Shown: piece after piece, positions 8,622 to 17,829 of the stretch
How positions within the stretch are numbered: the first letter of the stretch is position 1
How the letters are laid out: each line of letters opens with the position of its first letter
From: Rubrobacteraceae bacterium
Lineage (GTDB): Bacteria > Actinomycetota > Rubrobacteria > Rubrobacterales > Rubrobacteraceae
Length of the DNA stretch: 64,000 nt
Direction of reading: 5' to 3'
Assembly: GCA_030448125.1 (NCBI GenBank)
Contig: JAUJNO010000002.1
Location: 100,014 to 164,013, forward strand
Position numbers and translations under genes: made by a program
The notes under the pieces: model-generated
Told to the model about the DNA's origin: nothing
The model's input: only the letters and a program-made list of their open reading frames with translations
Databases searched by the model: none

Positions 8622-9344
8622 GTGCCGGGTGATAAACCCGACTCCGCAGTGGCGCTCGTGCTCGCCGGCGGCATCGGGAGCCGGATGGGCCGCCCCAAGC
8701 AGTTCATCGACCTCCTGGGGGCGCCCGCCCTCCTCTACACCCTACGCGCCTTCGAAGAGGCCCCGGAGGTAGCCGGAATCTACACCGTGGGAGATCAGAG
8801 CCACATCGAGGACCTCGCCGGGGAGGCGGGGATAAGCAAGTACGCCGGCTGCGCTCCCCCCGGCGAGAGCCGCTCGCTCTCGACCCGCAACGGCCTGAGG
8901 CTCTGCGCCGAAGAAGACGGGACCCTCGTCCTCGTCCACGACGGGTCCCGCTGCCTCATCAGCCCGGACCTCATCGGGCGCGTCGTGGCGGCGGCCCGAG
9001 AAGACCCCGGCGCTGACGGCATCGTCCCCGCTCTACCGGTCTCTGACACCGTCAAGGTCGCCAAGAACGGGACCGTCCTGGAGACCCTCGATCGGACGAA
9101 GCTCTTCGCCGCCCAGACCCCGCAAGCTTTCCGGCTCGGTTCCTTGCGCGAGATCTACGCGGGCCCCGAAGAGCGCCTCCAGGTTGCGACCGACGATGCC
9201 TCTCTCGTCGAGAGGGCCGGGGGCCGGGTCGTCGTCGTCGCGGGCGAGAAGACCAACATCAAGCTCACCTCGCCTGAAGACCTGATCCTCGCCGAAGCCA
9301 TCCTCGCGGCCCGCGAAGGTGTCCGTCGCGAGGTGCGAAGCTGA
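8622..9344 (+). CDS. ispD: 2-C-methyl-D-erythritol 4-phosphate cytidylyltransferase
   Basis: Third enzyme of the MEP isoprenoid pathway; it joins CTP with methylerythritol phosphate. The 240-residue protein has the nucleotide-binding start L-A-G-G-I-G-S-R-M-G followed by PKQF, an H-D-G-S-R motif (usual form H-D-A-A-R) and a C-terminal T-x-x-D-D-A-S-L-V-E segment. It lies 21 bp before ispF, the usual pairing. GTG start at 8622. Confidence 0.93.
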   Translation: MPGDKPDSAVALVLAGGIGSRMGRPKQFIDLLGAPALLYTLRAFEEAPEVAGIYTVGDQSHIEDLAGEAGISKYAGCAPPGESRSLSTRNGLRLCAEEDGTLVLVHDGSRCLISPDLIGRVVAAAREDPGADGIVPALPVSDTVKVAKNGTVLETLDRTKLFAAQTPQAFRLGSLREIYAGPEERLQVATDDASLVERAGGRVVVVAGEKTNIKLTSPEDLILAEAILAAREGVRREVRS

Positions 9345-9365
9345 CCTTCAGAATGGCTCTGGCAC

Positions 9366-9893
9366 GTGAAGCAGGGGCCGGAAGTTAGCCGCGCCGGGAC
9401 CGTCTTCAGGGTGGGCTTGGGCGTGGACGTTCACGCCTTCACGGAAGAAGGCGAAGCCAGCATCGCGCGAAAGCTCGTCCTCGGCGGGGTGGAGGTACCC
9501 TTCGAGAGAGGACTCCTCGGCCACTCCGACGCCGACGTCCTCGCCCACGCCGTCACCGACGCCCTCCTGGGGGCCGCCGGCCTCGAAGACATCGGCCACT
9601 ACTTCCCCGACACCGACGAGAGGTTCAAGGACGCTGACTCCCTGAAGCTCTTGCGCGAAGCCCGGGAGATCGTCGGCGAGTCCTGGGAGGTGGCGAACGT
9701 GGACGCGGTCGTCATCTGCGAACGCCCGAAGATAAGGGACCACCGGGAGGCGATGCGAGAGAACCTGGCCAGGGCCCTCGGCGTCGAACCGTCACGAGTG
9801 GGCGTGCGCGGCACGACCACCGAGCGCCTCGGCTTCACCGGCCGGGGCGAAGGGATAGCGGCCCAGGCCGTCTGCCTGCTGGAGAGCCGGTAG
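9366..9893 (+). CDS. ispF: 2-C-methyl-D-erythritol 2,4-cyclodiphosphate synthase
   Basis: MEP-pathway cyclase that releases CMP and forms the cyclic diphosphate. Metal ligands are in G-x-D-V-H near the N-terminus and the signature L-G-H-S-D-A-D-V-L-x-H-A is present; the trimer's C-terminal T-T-E-R-L-G-F-T-G-R-G-E-G motif is complete. 175 residues, GTG start. The intervening kinase IspE is not in this window. Confidence 0.93.
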   Translation: MKQGPEVSRAGTVFRVGLGVDVHAFTEEGEASIARKLVLGGVEVPFERGLLGHSDADVLAHAVTDALLGAAGLEDIGHYFPDTDERFKDADSLKLLREAREIVGESWEVANVDAVVICERPKIRDHREAMRENLARALGVEPSRVGVRGTTTERLGFTGRGEGIAAQAVCLLESR

Positions 9894-9897
9894 GACT

Positions 9898-11190
9898 TTG
9901 GACAGGGTCCGGGTACGTTTCGCCCCGAGCCCCACGGGTATGCTGCACCTCGGCGGCGCCCGCACGGCGCTCTTCAACTACCTCTTTGCCCGCTACCACG
10001 GCGGTGAGCTAGTTCTGCGCGTCGAGGATACTGACCGGGCGCGGAGCACGAAGGAGTTCGAGCGTTCCCAACTGGAGGACCTCGCGTGGCTCGGTCTGTC
10101 TTTAGACGAGGGTCCGTATCGGCAGAGCGAACGCGGAGAGTTCTACGAAGAAGCTGCGCGACGCCTCTCCGAAGCCGGGCTGGTCTACGAAGCGAAGGAC
10201 GAGGCCGGACGGACGGCGCTGTACTTCCGGCCGCCCGCGCGGAGTGGTTCCTTCCGGGACGTGCTGCGGGGAGAAATCCGCTTCTCCAATGTCGAGGACT
10301 TCGTGATCCGGAAGTCCGACGGCACCCCGTCCTACAACTTCGCCGCGGTCGTCGACGATGCGGCAATGAGTATAAGTCACGTCATCCGGGGCGAGGAGCA
10401 CCTTCCCAACACCGCTCGCCAGGCGCTCCTGTACCGCGCTCTGGGTGAAAAGGAGCCCGGGTTCATTCACCTCGGCTTGATCCTGGGCCCCGACGGCAAG
10501 AAGCTCAGCAAGCGCCACGGCGCCGCGAGCGTCGCGGAGTACAGGAGCGAGGGCTACCTGTCCGAGGCGCTCGTGAGTTACCTGGCTCTCCTCGGCTGGT
10601 CGCATCCGCGCGGCAGAGAGGAGTTCGACAGCCTCGACGAGCTCGCGCGGGAGTGGGACCCCTCGCGCCTCGGCGCGAGCCCCGCCATCTTCGACGCCGA
10701 CCGCCTCCTCTTCGTGAACGCTCGCCGAATCCGGGCGTTACCGGCGGAGGAGCTGTACAGACGCCTGAAACCCTTTCTGGAGAAACCTCTGCCGAAAGGG
10801 AGGGAGCTCCTCGCGGTAGAGGCGGTGCGGGACGAGATGCGCCTCCTGTCGGACGCGCCCCGGCTGGTGCGCGAGATCACGGGCCCGGTGAACCCTTCCG
10901 CTTTTGCCCATGAGCTGCCGGAGCCAAGCGAGGCGGTCTTCGCGCACGCCGCCAGGACTTTGGAGGGCCGGGAGATAGAGGACCTGGAGAGCGGAAGAGA
11001 GCTCGTCCGGGAGCTTCGCGCCTGGGCGAAGGAGGAGGGCGTCAGGACGCGTGACCTCCTGCACCCTTTGAGGCTCGCGCTTACGGGCCGGGACCGGGGG
11101 CCGGAGATGGCGCACCTCTTCGCGGTGTTGGGCGCCGGAGAGGCGCGGGGGCGGATAGAACGCGCGCGAGAGGCTAGACTACGGGCATGA
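9898..11190 (+). CDS. gltX: Glutamyl-tRNA synthetase
   Basis: Class I aminoacyl-tRNA synthetase of 430 residues. HIGH motif is HLGG in F-A-P-S-P-T-G-M-L-H-L-G-G near the N-terminus; KMSKS is KLSKR. It starts at a TTG four bases after the ispF stop, and its TGA overlaps the cysS ATG. It is slightly shorter than the usual 470-490 residues, mainly in the anticodon-binding region. It may be the non-discriminating form that also charges tRNA-Gln, which cannot be decided here. Confidence 0.94.
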   Translation: MDRVRVRFAPSPTGMLHLGGARTALFNYLFARYHGGELVLRVEDTDRARSTKEFERSQLEDLAWLGLSLDEGPYRQSERGEFYEEAARRLSEAGLVYEAKDEAGRTALYFRPPARSGSFRDVLRGEIRFSNVEDFVIRKSDGTPSYNFAAVVDDAAMSISHVIRGEEHLPNTARQALLYRALGEKEPGFIHLGLILGPDGKKLSKRHGAASVAEYRSEGYLSEALVSYLALLGWSHPRGREEFDSLDELAREWDPSRLGASPAIFDADRLLFVNARRIRALPAEELYRRLKPFLEKPLPKGRELLAVEAVRDEMRLLSDAPRLVREITGPVNPSAFAHELPEPSEAVFAHAARTLEGREIEDLESGRELVRELRAWAKEEGVRTRDLLHPLRLALTGRDRGPEMAHLFAVLGAGEARGRIERAREARLRA

Positions 11191-12614
11191 GCGTACAGGT
11201 ACGGGACACCTTGAGCGGACGGATGGTCGAGGTCGGAGAGAGCGGCAGGGTCGGCCTCTACGTCTGCGGCCCCACGGTCTACAACCACATCCACATCGGG
11301 AACGCGCGCGCGCCGCTGTTCTGGGACGTGGTCGTTAGATACCTCAGGAGTCGGGGCTACGAGGTTCGGTTGGTGCAGAACATCACGGACATCGAGGACA
11401 AGATCATCAACAAGGCCAACGAAGAGGGCGTCTCGTGGGAGGAGATTGTGCGCCGCTACACCGACTCCTTCCACGAGCGCCTGGAGCTCCTCGGGATCGG
11501 CCTCCCGGACGTGGAGCCTCGCGCTACCGAACACATCCCCGAGATGGTCTCGTTGATAGAGGACCTGATCGAGTCGGGCCACGCCTACGCTCCCGGCAAC
11601 GGAGATGTCTACTACGATGTCGAGAGCTACCCGCCCTACGGTCGATTGAGCAGGCAGCGCCCCGATGAGATGCGCGAAACCGAGAAAGGCGTTACCGGCT
11701 ACAAGAAGAGTCCTCTAGACTTCGCGCTCTGGAAGGCCTCCAAGCCCGGCGAGCCCTCCTGGGAGAGTCCGTGGGGACCGGGCCGGCCCGGCTGGCACAT
11801 CGAGTGTTCGGCGATGGTTGAGAAGCACCTGCCCGACGGGACGGACATCCACGGCGGCGGCACGGACCTGCGCTTCCCCCACCACGAGAACGAGCTCGCT
11901 CAGAGCGCCGGCGCTCACCCGGACCACACCTTCGTGCGTGCCTGGGCGCATCACGGGATGGTCAACATCGCCATAGAGGGCCAGGTCAGCAACAAGATGG
12001 CCAAGTCTTTAGGCAATGTCCTCGACGTCGATAGAGCCATCGAGATCCACGGCCGCAACGCTATCCGGATGTGGCTCTTGCAGAGCCACTACTCACAACC
12101 CATAGACTACTCCGAGGAGATCCTGGACGAGAAGAGGCGCTCCTACGAGCGTCTCCTGCGCCTCTACCGCCAGATCTCACGCTCCGAGACCTCTTCCGAG
12201 CTCTCCGGAGACCTCGCCACTGAACTCAAAGAGAGGTTCGACCGGGCGATGCGCGACGACTTCAACACCCCGGAGGCCGTGGCGGCGCTCTTCGAAGTAA
12301 CCCATCGGGCAGGGCAGGAGATAGCGGTCCGCCCCGATGCTGCCCGGGAGTTCGCCGCTCTCGGAGACGTGTTGGAGGAGGTCCTTACGACCTTTGGATT
12401 CGACCTCTCCGAAGAGTCGGCGAGCGACGTGAACGGCGTGCGCATTCGCTACGAGGGGGAGCTCGACGAGGGGACGCTGCTGAGGGTAGCCGAGAGGGAA
12501 GAGGCGCGTCGGGAGAAGGACTGGGCCACCGCCGACCGGTTGCGCGACGAGCTACACGACGAGGGTTGGAGTGTCGAGGACACTCCCGAAGGCCCCATCG
12601 TGAGCCGCCGGTAG
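11187..12614 (+). CDS. cysS: Cysteinyl-tRNA synthetase
   Basis: Class I synthetase, 475 residues. The N-terminal zinc cysteine lies in Y-V-C-G-P-T-V-Y-N, HIGH is HIGN, KMSKS is KMAKS; the zinc-binding E-C-S-A-M motif is present. ATG at 11187 overlaps the gltX stop. A TAGACT -10-like hexamer ends six bases before this ATG, inside gltX, so a second leaderless transcript is possible. Confidence 0.95.
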   Translation: MSVQVRDTLSGRMVEVGESGRVGLYVCGPTVYNHIHIGNARAPLFWDVVVRYLRSRGYEVRLVQNITDIEDKIINKANEEGVSWEEIVRRYTDSFHERLELLGIGLPDVEPRATEHIPEMVSLIEDLIESGHAYAPGNGDVYYDVESYPPYGRLSRQRPDEMRETEKGVTGYKKSPLDFALWKASKPGEPSWESPWGPGRPGWHIECSAMVEKHLPDGTDIHGGGTDLRFPHHENELAQSAGAHPDHTFVRAWAHHGMVNIAIEGQVSNKMAKSLGNVLDVDRAIEIHGRNAIRMWLLQSHYSQPIDYSEEILDEKRRSYERLLRLYRQISRSETSSELSGDLATELKERFDRAMRDDFNTPEAVAALFEVTHRAGQEIAVRPDAAREFAALGDVLEEVLTTFGFDLSEESASDVNGVRIRYEGELDEGTLLRVAEREEARREKDWATADRLRDELHDEGWSVEDTPEGPIVSRR

Positions 12615-12620
12615 CGGAGG

Positions 12621-13331
12621 TTGAAACAGGAGATCATCTACGGTCTCCGCCCGGTGATCGAAGCGCTCAGGAGCAAGCGCCGTGAGGTCCGCGAGGTTCT
12701 GGATTCGGTAGGGGACAAGGAGATATCCTCCGAGGCCGTCGCCCGAGGAGTACCCGTCAAGCGCGTCCCTCGCAACCGGATCGAAGAGCTGGCCCGAGGA
12801 GGGGTGCATCAGGGCGTCGTGGCGCGGGTGGGCCCGTACCCGTACTCGGGACTCGAGGAGATACTTGCCGCGCCCGACCCGCTCGTCGTCGTCCTGGATA
12901 GCGTCACCGACCCGCGCAACTTAGGCGCCGTGCTCCGGGTGGCGGACGGGGCCGGGGTGAGCGGCGTCGTCGTGCCCAAAGATCGGGCCGTTGGAGTAAC
13001 ATCGGCGGCGGTGAAGGCGAGCGCGGGGGCGAGCGAGCACGTACCCGTGGCGCGGGAGACGAACCTCCGGCGGGCTTTAGAGAAGATGAAGGAGGCCGGC
13101 GTGTGGGCGTACGCCGCCGAGGGCGGGGCAGCGTCGTCCGCGTACACGGATCTGGATCTCTCGGGGCCGGTCGCCTTCGTGCTGGGGAGTGAGGGGCGGG
13201 GCGTCAGGCGTCTCGTGCGCGAGGGGTGCGACGGCGCGGTCTTCGTGCCGATGCGGGGGGTGGTCTCCTCCCTGAACGTCTCGGTGGCAACGGCGGTCTT
13301 GCTCTACGAGGCGAGGCGGCAGCGGGGATGA
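12621..13331 (+). CDS. rlmB: 23S rRNA (guanosine-2'-O-)-methyltransferase, TrmH/RlmB family
   Basis: SPOUT methyltransferase of 236 residues with an N-terminal substrate-binding domain. The three SPOUT motifs are clear: D-P-R-N-L-G-A-V-L-R, L-G-S-E-G-x-G and S-L-N-V-S-V-A. It methylates the 2'-O of a guanosine in 23S rRNA. TTG start with GGAGG just upstream. Its place after cysS matches Bacillus. Confidence 0.9.
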   Translation: MKQEIIYGLRPVIEALRSKRREVREVLDSVGDKEISSEAVARGVPVKRVPRNRIEELARGGVHQGVVARVGPYPYSGLEEILAAPDPLVVVLDSVTDPRNLGAVLRVADGAGVSGVVVPKDRAVGVTSAAVKASAGASEHVPVARETNLRRALEKMKEAGVWAYAAEGGAASSAYTDLDLSGPVAFVLGSEGRGVRRLVREGCDGAVFVPMRGVVSSLNVSVATAVLLYEARRQRG

Positions 13332-13834
13332 CGCGGTGCCTGGTTCTGGACGGCTACAACCTCATCGGCGCTCTGAAGCGTTACTCGCCGCACTCTACTG
13401 GGGGTCTCGACCAGTCGCGAGAACTCCTCATCAACGACACCCTCAAAGCCGCGGGCTGGACGGGCAGGGAGATCATCGCCGTCTTCGACGCCTCGCGGAG
13501 CCCCGAGTCCGGCCGGACCGAGCTCCGGGCCGGGGGCGCGGTGCGCGTGATCTACAGCGCCCCCGGCGAGTCGGCCGATGACGTCATAGAACGCCTCGTC
13601 AGGAGTGGTGGCGGCTCCTACACTGTCTGCACGGCCGACTTCGCCCTCCAGCGCGCCGCCCTCGCCAGCGGCGCGGCCCGTTCCGCCCCGCGCGAGTTCG
13701 AGGAGCTCCTGAACGAGCTACCCGCCCTCACCCGCACCCCGGACGTACCCTTCCGCGCCCGCGTCTCCGACCGCCTCTCCCCCGAAGTCCTCCGGTCCCT
13801 CGAGAAGCTCCGTCGCGAGGCCGAAGGCCGCTAG
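13328..13834 (+). CDS. yacP: NYN-domain ribonuclease, YacP/Rae1 family
   Basis: A 168-residue PIN-like nuclease. It begins L-V-L-D-G-Y-N-L-I-G, with acidic residues on successive strands (V-F-D-A-S; A-D-D-V-I-E-R; T-A-D-F). Rae1 in Bacillus cleaves mRNA in the ribosomal A site. ATG at 13328 overlaps the rlmB stop by four bases; the frame is open further upstream but lies inside rlmB. A TATACT -10 box for the tRNA cluster follows its stop. Confidence 0.85.
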   Translation: MTRCLVLDGYNLIGALKRYSPHSTGGLDQSRELLINDTLKAAGWTGREIIAVFDASRSPESGRTELRAGGAVRVIYSAPGESADDVIERLVRSGGGSYTVCTADFALQRAALASGAARSAPREFEELLNELPALTRTPDVPFRARVSDRLSPEVLRSLEKLRREAEGR

Positions 13835-13836
13835 GA

Positions 13837-13842
13837 TATACT
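13837..13842 (+). promoter_or_regulatory. Candidate -10 box for the tRNA-tuf transcript
   Basis: TATACT stands 20 bases before the first tRNA and directly after yacP. No matching -35 sequence is evident, since that region is inside yacP. Confidence 0.4.
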
Positions 13843-13861
13843 TGTAGCCGACAAGCCCATA

Positions 13862-13933
13862 CGCCTGAGTAGCTCAGTGGTAGAGCAGCCGCCTTGTAAG
13901 CGGCAGGTCGGGGGTTCGAATCCCTTCTCAGGC
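13862..13933 (+). tRNA. tRNA-Thr (anticodon TGT)
   Basis: Cloverleaf of 72 bases with acceptor GCCTGAG/CTCAGGC, anticodon loop CTTGTAA and a normal TTCGAAT loop. CCA is not encoded. It is first of four tRNAs preceding tuf. Confidence 0.95.
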
Positions 13934-14013
13934 TCTGTGATAGTCCGTTGAAAAGTCGAAGGCGTTTGCTACCATATGCAAGCGCCAAAGGTGAATGGCC
14001 TTCGGGCGTCCGT

Positions 14014-14098
14014 GGGGGTGTGCCCGAGCGGCCAAAGGGAGCAGGCTGTAAACCTGCCGGCTTAGCCTACGGAGGTTCGAATCCTCCCGCCCCCACCA
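14014..14098 (+). tRNA. tRNA-Tyr (anticodon GTA)
   Basis: 85 bases including an encoded CCA. Acceptor GGGGGTG pairs with CGCCCCC, a long variable arm is present and the anticodon loop reads CTGTAAA. It is the only tRNA in this cluster with an encoded CCA end. Confidence 0.95.
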
Positions 14099-14107
14099 AC
14101 GAAATAT

Positions 14108-14180
14108 GCTCCTGTAGCTCAGTAGGTAGAGCGCTTCCATGGTAAGGAAGAGGTCACCGGTTCGAATCCGGTCGGGAGCT
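14108..14180 (+). tRNA. tRNA-Thr (anticodon GGT)
   Basis: 73 bases, acceptor GCTCCTG/CGGGAGC, anticodon loop ATGGTAA flanked by CTTCC/GGAAG. It is the second threonine isoacceptor of the cluster. Confidence 0.95.
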
Positions 14181-14233
14181 CTAGGATCGGGCCGCGGAGG
14201 CGAGGCTGCGGCGCCGGTCCTCGACATAGGCGT

Positions 14234-14307
14234 GGCGGTGTAGCTCAGTCGGTTAGAGCAGCGGAATCATAATCCGCGTGTCGCAGGTTCGAGTCCTGCC
14301 ACCGCTA
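14234..14307 (+). tRNA. tRNA-Met (anticodon CAT)
   Basis: 74 bases, anticodon stem GCGGA/TCCGC around ATCATAA. The acceptor opens with a G-T wobble pair, unlike an initiator tRNA with its C-A mismatch, so it is probably elongator Met. A CAT anticodon modified for isoleucine cannot be excluded. Confidence 0.88.
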
Positions 14308-14345
14308 CTTCTGGCCCCCGGCGAGTAAGAGAGAAAGGAAGAAGA

Positions 14346-15550
14346 ATGGCAAAAGGAAGGTTTGAGAGGAACAAGCCGCACCTGAACGTGGGCACCATAG
14401 GACACGTAGACCACGGCAAGACTACGCTTACCGCCGCTATCACCGGCGTTTTGGCCAAGCGCGTCCCAAACGACCCGGCTAACAAGGTGGTCGCCTTCGA
14501 GCAGATAGATAACGCCCCCGAGGAGCGCCAGCGCGGCATTACCATAGCTACCAGCCACCAGGAGTACGCTACTGAGAACCGCCACTACTACGCACGTGGA
14601 CTGCCCGGGCCACGCTGACTACGTCAAGAACATGATCACGGGTGCTGCCCAGATGGATGGGGCTATCCTGGTGGTCTCGGCGGCGGATGGTCCGATGCCT
14701 CAGACCAGGGAGCACATCCTGCTGGCGCGGCAGGTGGGGGTTCCCTACATCGTGGTGTTCTTGAACAAGGCGGATATGGTGGATGATCCGGAGCTTTTGG
14801 AGCTGGTGGAGATGGAGGTTCGGGAGCTACTTAGTGAGTACGAGTTCCCTGGGGACGACATCCCGGTGGTGATAGGCTCTGCTCTTCGTGCTCTAGAGGG
14901 GGATGAGGGGGAGTACGGCGAAGAGGCGATCATGCAGCTGATGGAGGCTGTGGACACCTACGTGCCAGAGCCCGAGCGGGCGATAGATCGTCCGTTCCTT
15001 TTGGCCGTGGAGGACGTCTTCACGATCCAGGGTAGGGGGACCGTGGCGACGGGCAGGGTGGAAGCCGGGGAGATAGGGCTTAACACGGAGATAGAGGTAG
15101 TAGGGATCAGGCCCACGCGCAAGACTGTAGTGACGGGTGTGGAGATGTTCAACAAGTCGATGGACTCAGCTCAGGCGGGGGACAACATAGGAGCTCTCTT
15201 GAGGGGAGTGCGCCGGGACGACATAGAGCGCGGGCAGGTGTTGGCCAAGCCGGGGAGCATCACGCCACACACCAAGTTCAAGGCGGAGGTGTACGTGCTC
15301 TCAAAAAGAAGAGGGAGGAAGGCACACGCCGTTCTTTAGCAACTACCGCCCGCAGTTCTACTTTAGGACGACGGATGTGACGGGGGAGATCCGCCTGGAA
15401 GAAGGGGTGGAGATGGTGATGCCGGGGGACAACACGGTGATGAACGTGGAGTTGATAAGTCCGATAGCGATGGACGAGGGGTTAAACTTCGCCATACGCG
15501 AGGGTGGCAGGACGGTGGGGGCAGGCGTCGTCACCGAGATAGTGGAGTAG
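14346..15550 (+). pseudogene. tuf: Elongation factor Tu, first copy, with two frameshifts
   Basis: Almost identical to the intact copy at 29632-30834, so lesions can be read directly. Near 14587 this copy has TAC inserted and GC lost (net +1), and at about 15303-15307 it has five A where the intact copy has four (+1). The G1 motif GHVDHGKT and the rest of the protein are present across the three frames. Ribosome binding site and upstream bases are shared with copy 2. Both changes may be sequence errors; if real, this copy is inactive. It sits after tRNA genes as tufB does in E. coli. Confidence 0.85.
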
Positions 15551-15611
15551 ACAAGCTTTTCGTAGCGTGGGGGTGGGACGTTTCGTCGCCCCTGTGATTT
15601 GGAGGATCGTT

Positions 15612-15761
15612 GTGCGACAATTGGTAACGCTGGCATGCGAGGAGTGCAAGCGCCGGAACTACAACAGCCGTAAGAACCGGCGGAACACCCCGGATCGCAT
15701 CCAGTTGAGGAAGTATTGCCCGTGGTGCCGGCAGCATACGGCGCACCGGGAGACCAGGTAG
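15612..15761 (+). CDS. rpmG: 50S ribosomal protein L33
   Basis: 49 residues with the zinc ribbon cysteine pairs C-E-E-C and C-P-W-C. GTG at 15612 has GGAGG at 15601-15605; the longer open frame from 15567 is not needed. It lies between tuf and tRNA-Trp, as in many bacteria before secE. Confidence 0.92.
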   Translation: MRQLVTLACEECKRRNYNSRKNRRNTPDRIQLRKYCPWCRQHTAHRETR

Positions 15762-15764
15762 CAG

Positions 15765-15837
15765 AGGGCAGTAGCTCAGTTGGTAGAGCAGCGGTCTCCA
15801 AAACCGCAGGTCGTGGGTTCGAGTCCCTCCTGCCCTG
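15765..15837 (+). tRNA. tRNA-Trp (anticodon CCA)
   Basis: 73 bases with acceptor AGGGCAG/CTGCCCT and anticodon loop CTCCAAA between GCGGT and ACCGC. One T-T mismatch lies in the T stem. It is located between rpmG and secE, a conserved position. Confidence 0.94.
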
Positions 15838-15867
15838 CTCTCAAAGATCGAACGAGGCGAGGAAAAG

Positions 15868-16119
15868 ATGGGTAACAAACGAAGCTCCACCGTGGCTAGA
15901 GGCGGCGGCAAGGGGCAGCAGCAGAACAAGGGCCGGCTCAGCGGGACGGTGGACTTCGTGCGCGGGGTTCGCGGCGAGCTCAAGCGGGTCAACTGGCCGA
16001 ACCGAGACCAGCTACAGCAGAGCACGGCGGTCGTTTTGATCATAGTGCTTTTGCTCACGGCGTACGTGGCGTTCTGGGACTACATCTTCTATTACCTCGC
16101 CAGACTCGTATTTGCGTAA
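15868..16119 (+). CDS. secE: Preprotein translocase subunit SecE
   Basis: An 83-residue protein with a basic, Gly/Gln-rich N-terminus, the conserved amphipathic stretch E-L-K-R-V-N-W-P-N-R and one transmembrane helix at the C-terminus. It clamps the SecY channel in the membrane. It is followed after 12 bp by nusG. Confidence 0.93.
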   Translation: MGNKRSSTVARGGGKGQQQNKGRLSGTVDFVRGVRGELKRVNWPNRDQLQQSTAVVLIIVLLLTAYVAFWDYIFYYLARLVFA

Positions 16120-16131
16120 AGGATTGAAGTT

Positions 16132-16665
16132 TTGAAGAAGTGGTACGTCGTCAACACGTATTCGGGGCACGAGAACAAGGTCCGCACCACGATGGAGCGG
16201 CGCATAGACTCCTTCGGCCTCAAGCGGCACTTCGGCGAGATCAGCATCCCGACCGAGAGCGTCATCGAGATCAAGGACGGCAAAAAGGTCCCGACTATCC
16301 AGCGCCAGTTCCCGGGCTACATCCTGGTGAACATGGACATGAACGAAACCACCTGGCAGCTCGTCAGGCAGACCCCGGGTGTCACCCAGATCGTCGGCGC
16401 CGGCGAGAAGCCGACACCCTTGAGCCGTGCGGAGGTCGAGCGCCTCTTGCGGCCGGGCGAGGCCGAGACCCGCGAGAAGGCGGTCAAGACCACGGTGGAC
16501 TACTCGGTCGGGGAGACGGTCAAGGTCATCGCCGGCCCGCTCGCGGACTTCTCGGGTATGATCTCCGAGATAAACGTGGACCAGTCGAGGTTGAAGGTGC
16601 TCGTCTCGATCTTCGGGCGCGAAACGCCCGTCGAGCTCTCCTTTAGCCAGGTAGCCAAACTCTAA
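16132..16665 (+). CDS. nusG: Transcription antitermination factor NusG
   Basis: 177 residues: N-terminal NGN domain ([11 protein letters not shown], and P-G-Y-I-L-V) and C-terminal KOW domain (G-P-L-A-D-F-S-G). It binds RNA polymerase and links it to Rho or the ribosome. TTG start at 16132. Confidence 0.95.
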   Translation: MKKWYVVNTYSGHENKVRTTMERRIDSFGLKRHFGEISIPTESVIEIKDGKKVPTIQRQFPGYILVNMDMNETTWQLVRQTPGVTQIVGAGEKPTPLSRAEVERLLRPGEAETREKAVKTTVDYSVGETVKVIAGPLADFSGMISEINVDQSRLKVLVSIFGRETPVELSFSQVAKL

Positions 16666-16690
16666 AGTAAACGGTTAGAGAGGAACTAGT

Positions 16691-17131
16691 ATGGGCAGAA
16701 GACGTGGCGGCAGGCGTGTCGCGCGCAAGCTGAAGTTGCAGATCACGGGCGGCCAGGCCAACCCCGCGCCGCCGGTTGGTCCGGCTCTGGGCCAGGCGCA
16801 GGTGAACATCGGTGAGTTCGTGCGGCAGTTCAACGACGCCACGCGCGACCAGTTGGGCCAGGTGGTGCCGGTGGAGATCACGGTTTACGAGGACCGCTCG
16901 TTCACCTTTATTACCAAGACACCGCCCGCGGCGTTCCTGCTGAAGCAGGCCGCGGGTCTCGACAAGGGCAGTGGAGAGCCGAACCGGGCCAAGGTCGGCT
17001 CGGTCAGCCAGGCTCAGGTCGAGGAGATAGCGAGGACAAAAATGCCGGACCTGAACGCCGCCGACGAAGGTGGAGCGGTGAAGATCGTCGAGGGTACGGC
17101 CCGGAGCATGGGGATAACGGTCAATGGGTAG
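16691..17131 (+). CDS. rplK: 50S ribosomal protein L11
   Basis: 146 residues with the L11 N-domain signature [13 protein letters not shown] and the RNA-binding C-domain. It forms the GTPase-associated centre with L10/L12. It overlaps rplA by eight bases. Confidence 0.96.
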   Translation: MGRRRGGRRVARKLKLQITGGQANPAPPVGPALGQAQVNIGEFVRQFNDATRDQLGQVVPVEITVYEDRSFTFITKTPPAAFLLKQAAGLDKGSGEPNRAKVGSVSQAQVEEIARTKMPDLNAADEGGAVKIVEGTARSMGITVNG

Positions 17132-17813
17132 GAGACTTTTAGAGCAGAGGGCCAGGATAGATACGGAGAGGCTCTACACGCCGCGCGAGGCGTTGGAGCT
17201 TCTCAAAGAGCTCGAAGGGGCCAAGTTCGACGAGAGCGTCGAGGTTCACGTGAAGCTTAACGTTGATCCACGTAAGGCGGACCAGATGGTGCGCGGGACG
17301 CTCATGCTCCCGAACGGCACCGGCAAGACGCGGCGGGTCGCGGTCTTCGCGGTCGGGGAGAACGCCCGGGAGGCCGAGGAGGCCGGGGCGGATGTCGTGG
17401 GCTCCGACGATTTGGCGGCGCGCATCCGGGACGAGGGCTTTATGGAGTTCGATGTTGCGGTCGCGACCCCGGATCAAATGAGCACAGTCGGTAGGCTTGG
17501 CCAGATCCTGGGTCCGCGTGGTCTCATGCCCAACCCGAAGAGCGGGACGGTAACGCAGAACGTTGGGCGGGCGGTCGAGGACATAAAGCGCGGCAAGATC
17601 GAGTACCGGGTCGACCGGTACGGGATCATTCACGGCATCGCCGGCAAGAAGTCGTTCGACATCGACAGTCTGGTCGAGAACTACTTCGCTCTGCGTGACG
17701 AGCTCCAGAGGGTTCGCCCGGCGCCGGTCAAGGGCCGGTACTTCAAGTCGATCTCGATATCGACCACTATGGGGCCGTCGGTCAGGGTTGACCCTTCGAT
17801 CGAGAGGGATTAG
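17124..17813 (+). CDS. rplA: 50S ribosomal protein L1
   Basis: 229 residues, ending shortly before the L10 leader. The two-domain L1 fold is complete, including the hinge G-x-L-M-P-N-P-K-x-G-T signature. L1 forms the mobile stalk at the E site and often represses its own operon. Confidence 0.96.
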   Translation: MGRRLLEQRARIDTERLYTPREALELLKELEGAKFDESVEVHVKLNVDPRKADQMVRGTLMLPNGTGKTRRVAVFAVGENAREAEEAGADVVGSDDLAARIRDEGFMEFDVAVATPDQMSTVGRLGQILGPRGLMPNPKSGTVTQNVGRAVEDIKRGKIEYRVDRYGIIHGIAGKKSFDIDSLVENYFALRDELQRVRPAPVKGRYFKSISISTTMGPSVRVDPSIERD

Positions 17814-17829
17814 TATCTCGATCGCGTAA

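Noticed and set aside
14346..15550. Programmed frameshifting in tuf
   Set aside because: The second copy is continuous and no slippery site with a stimulatory structure is evident at the two positions.
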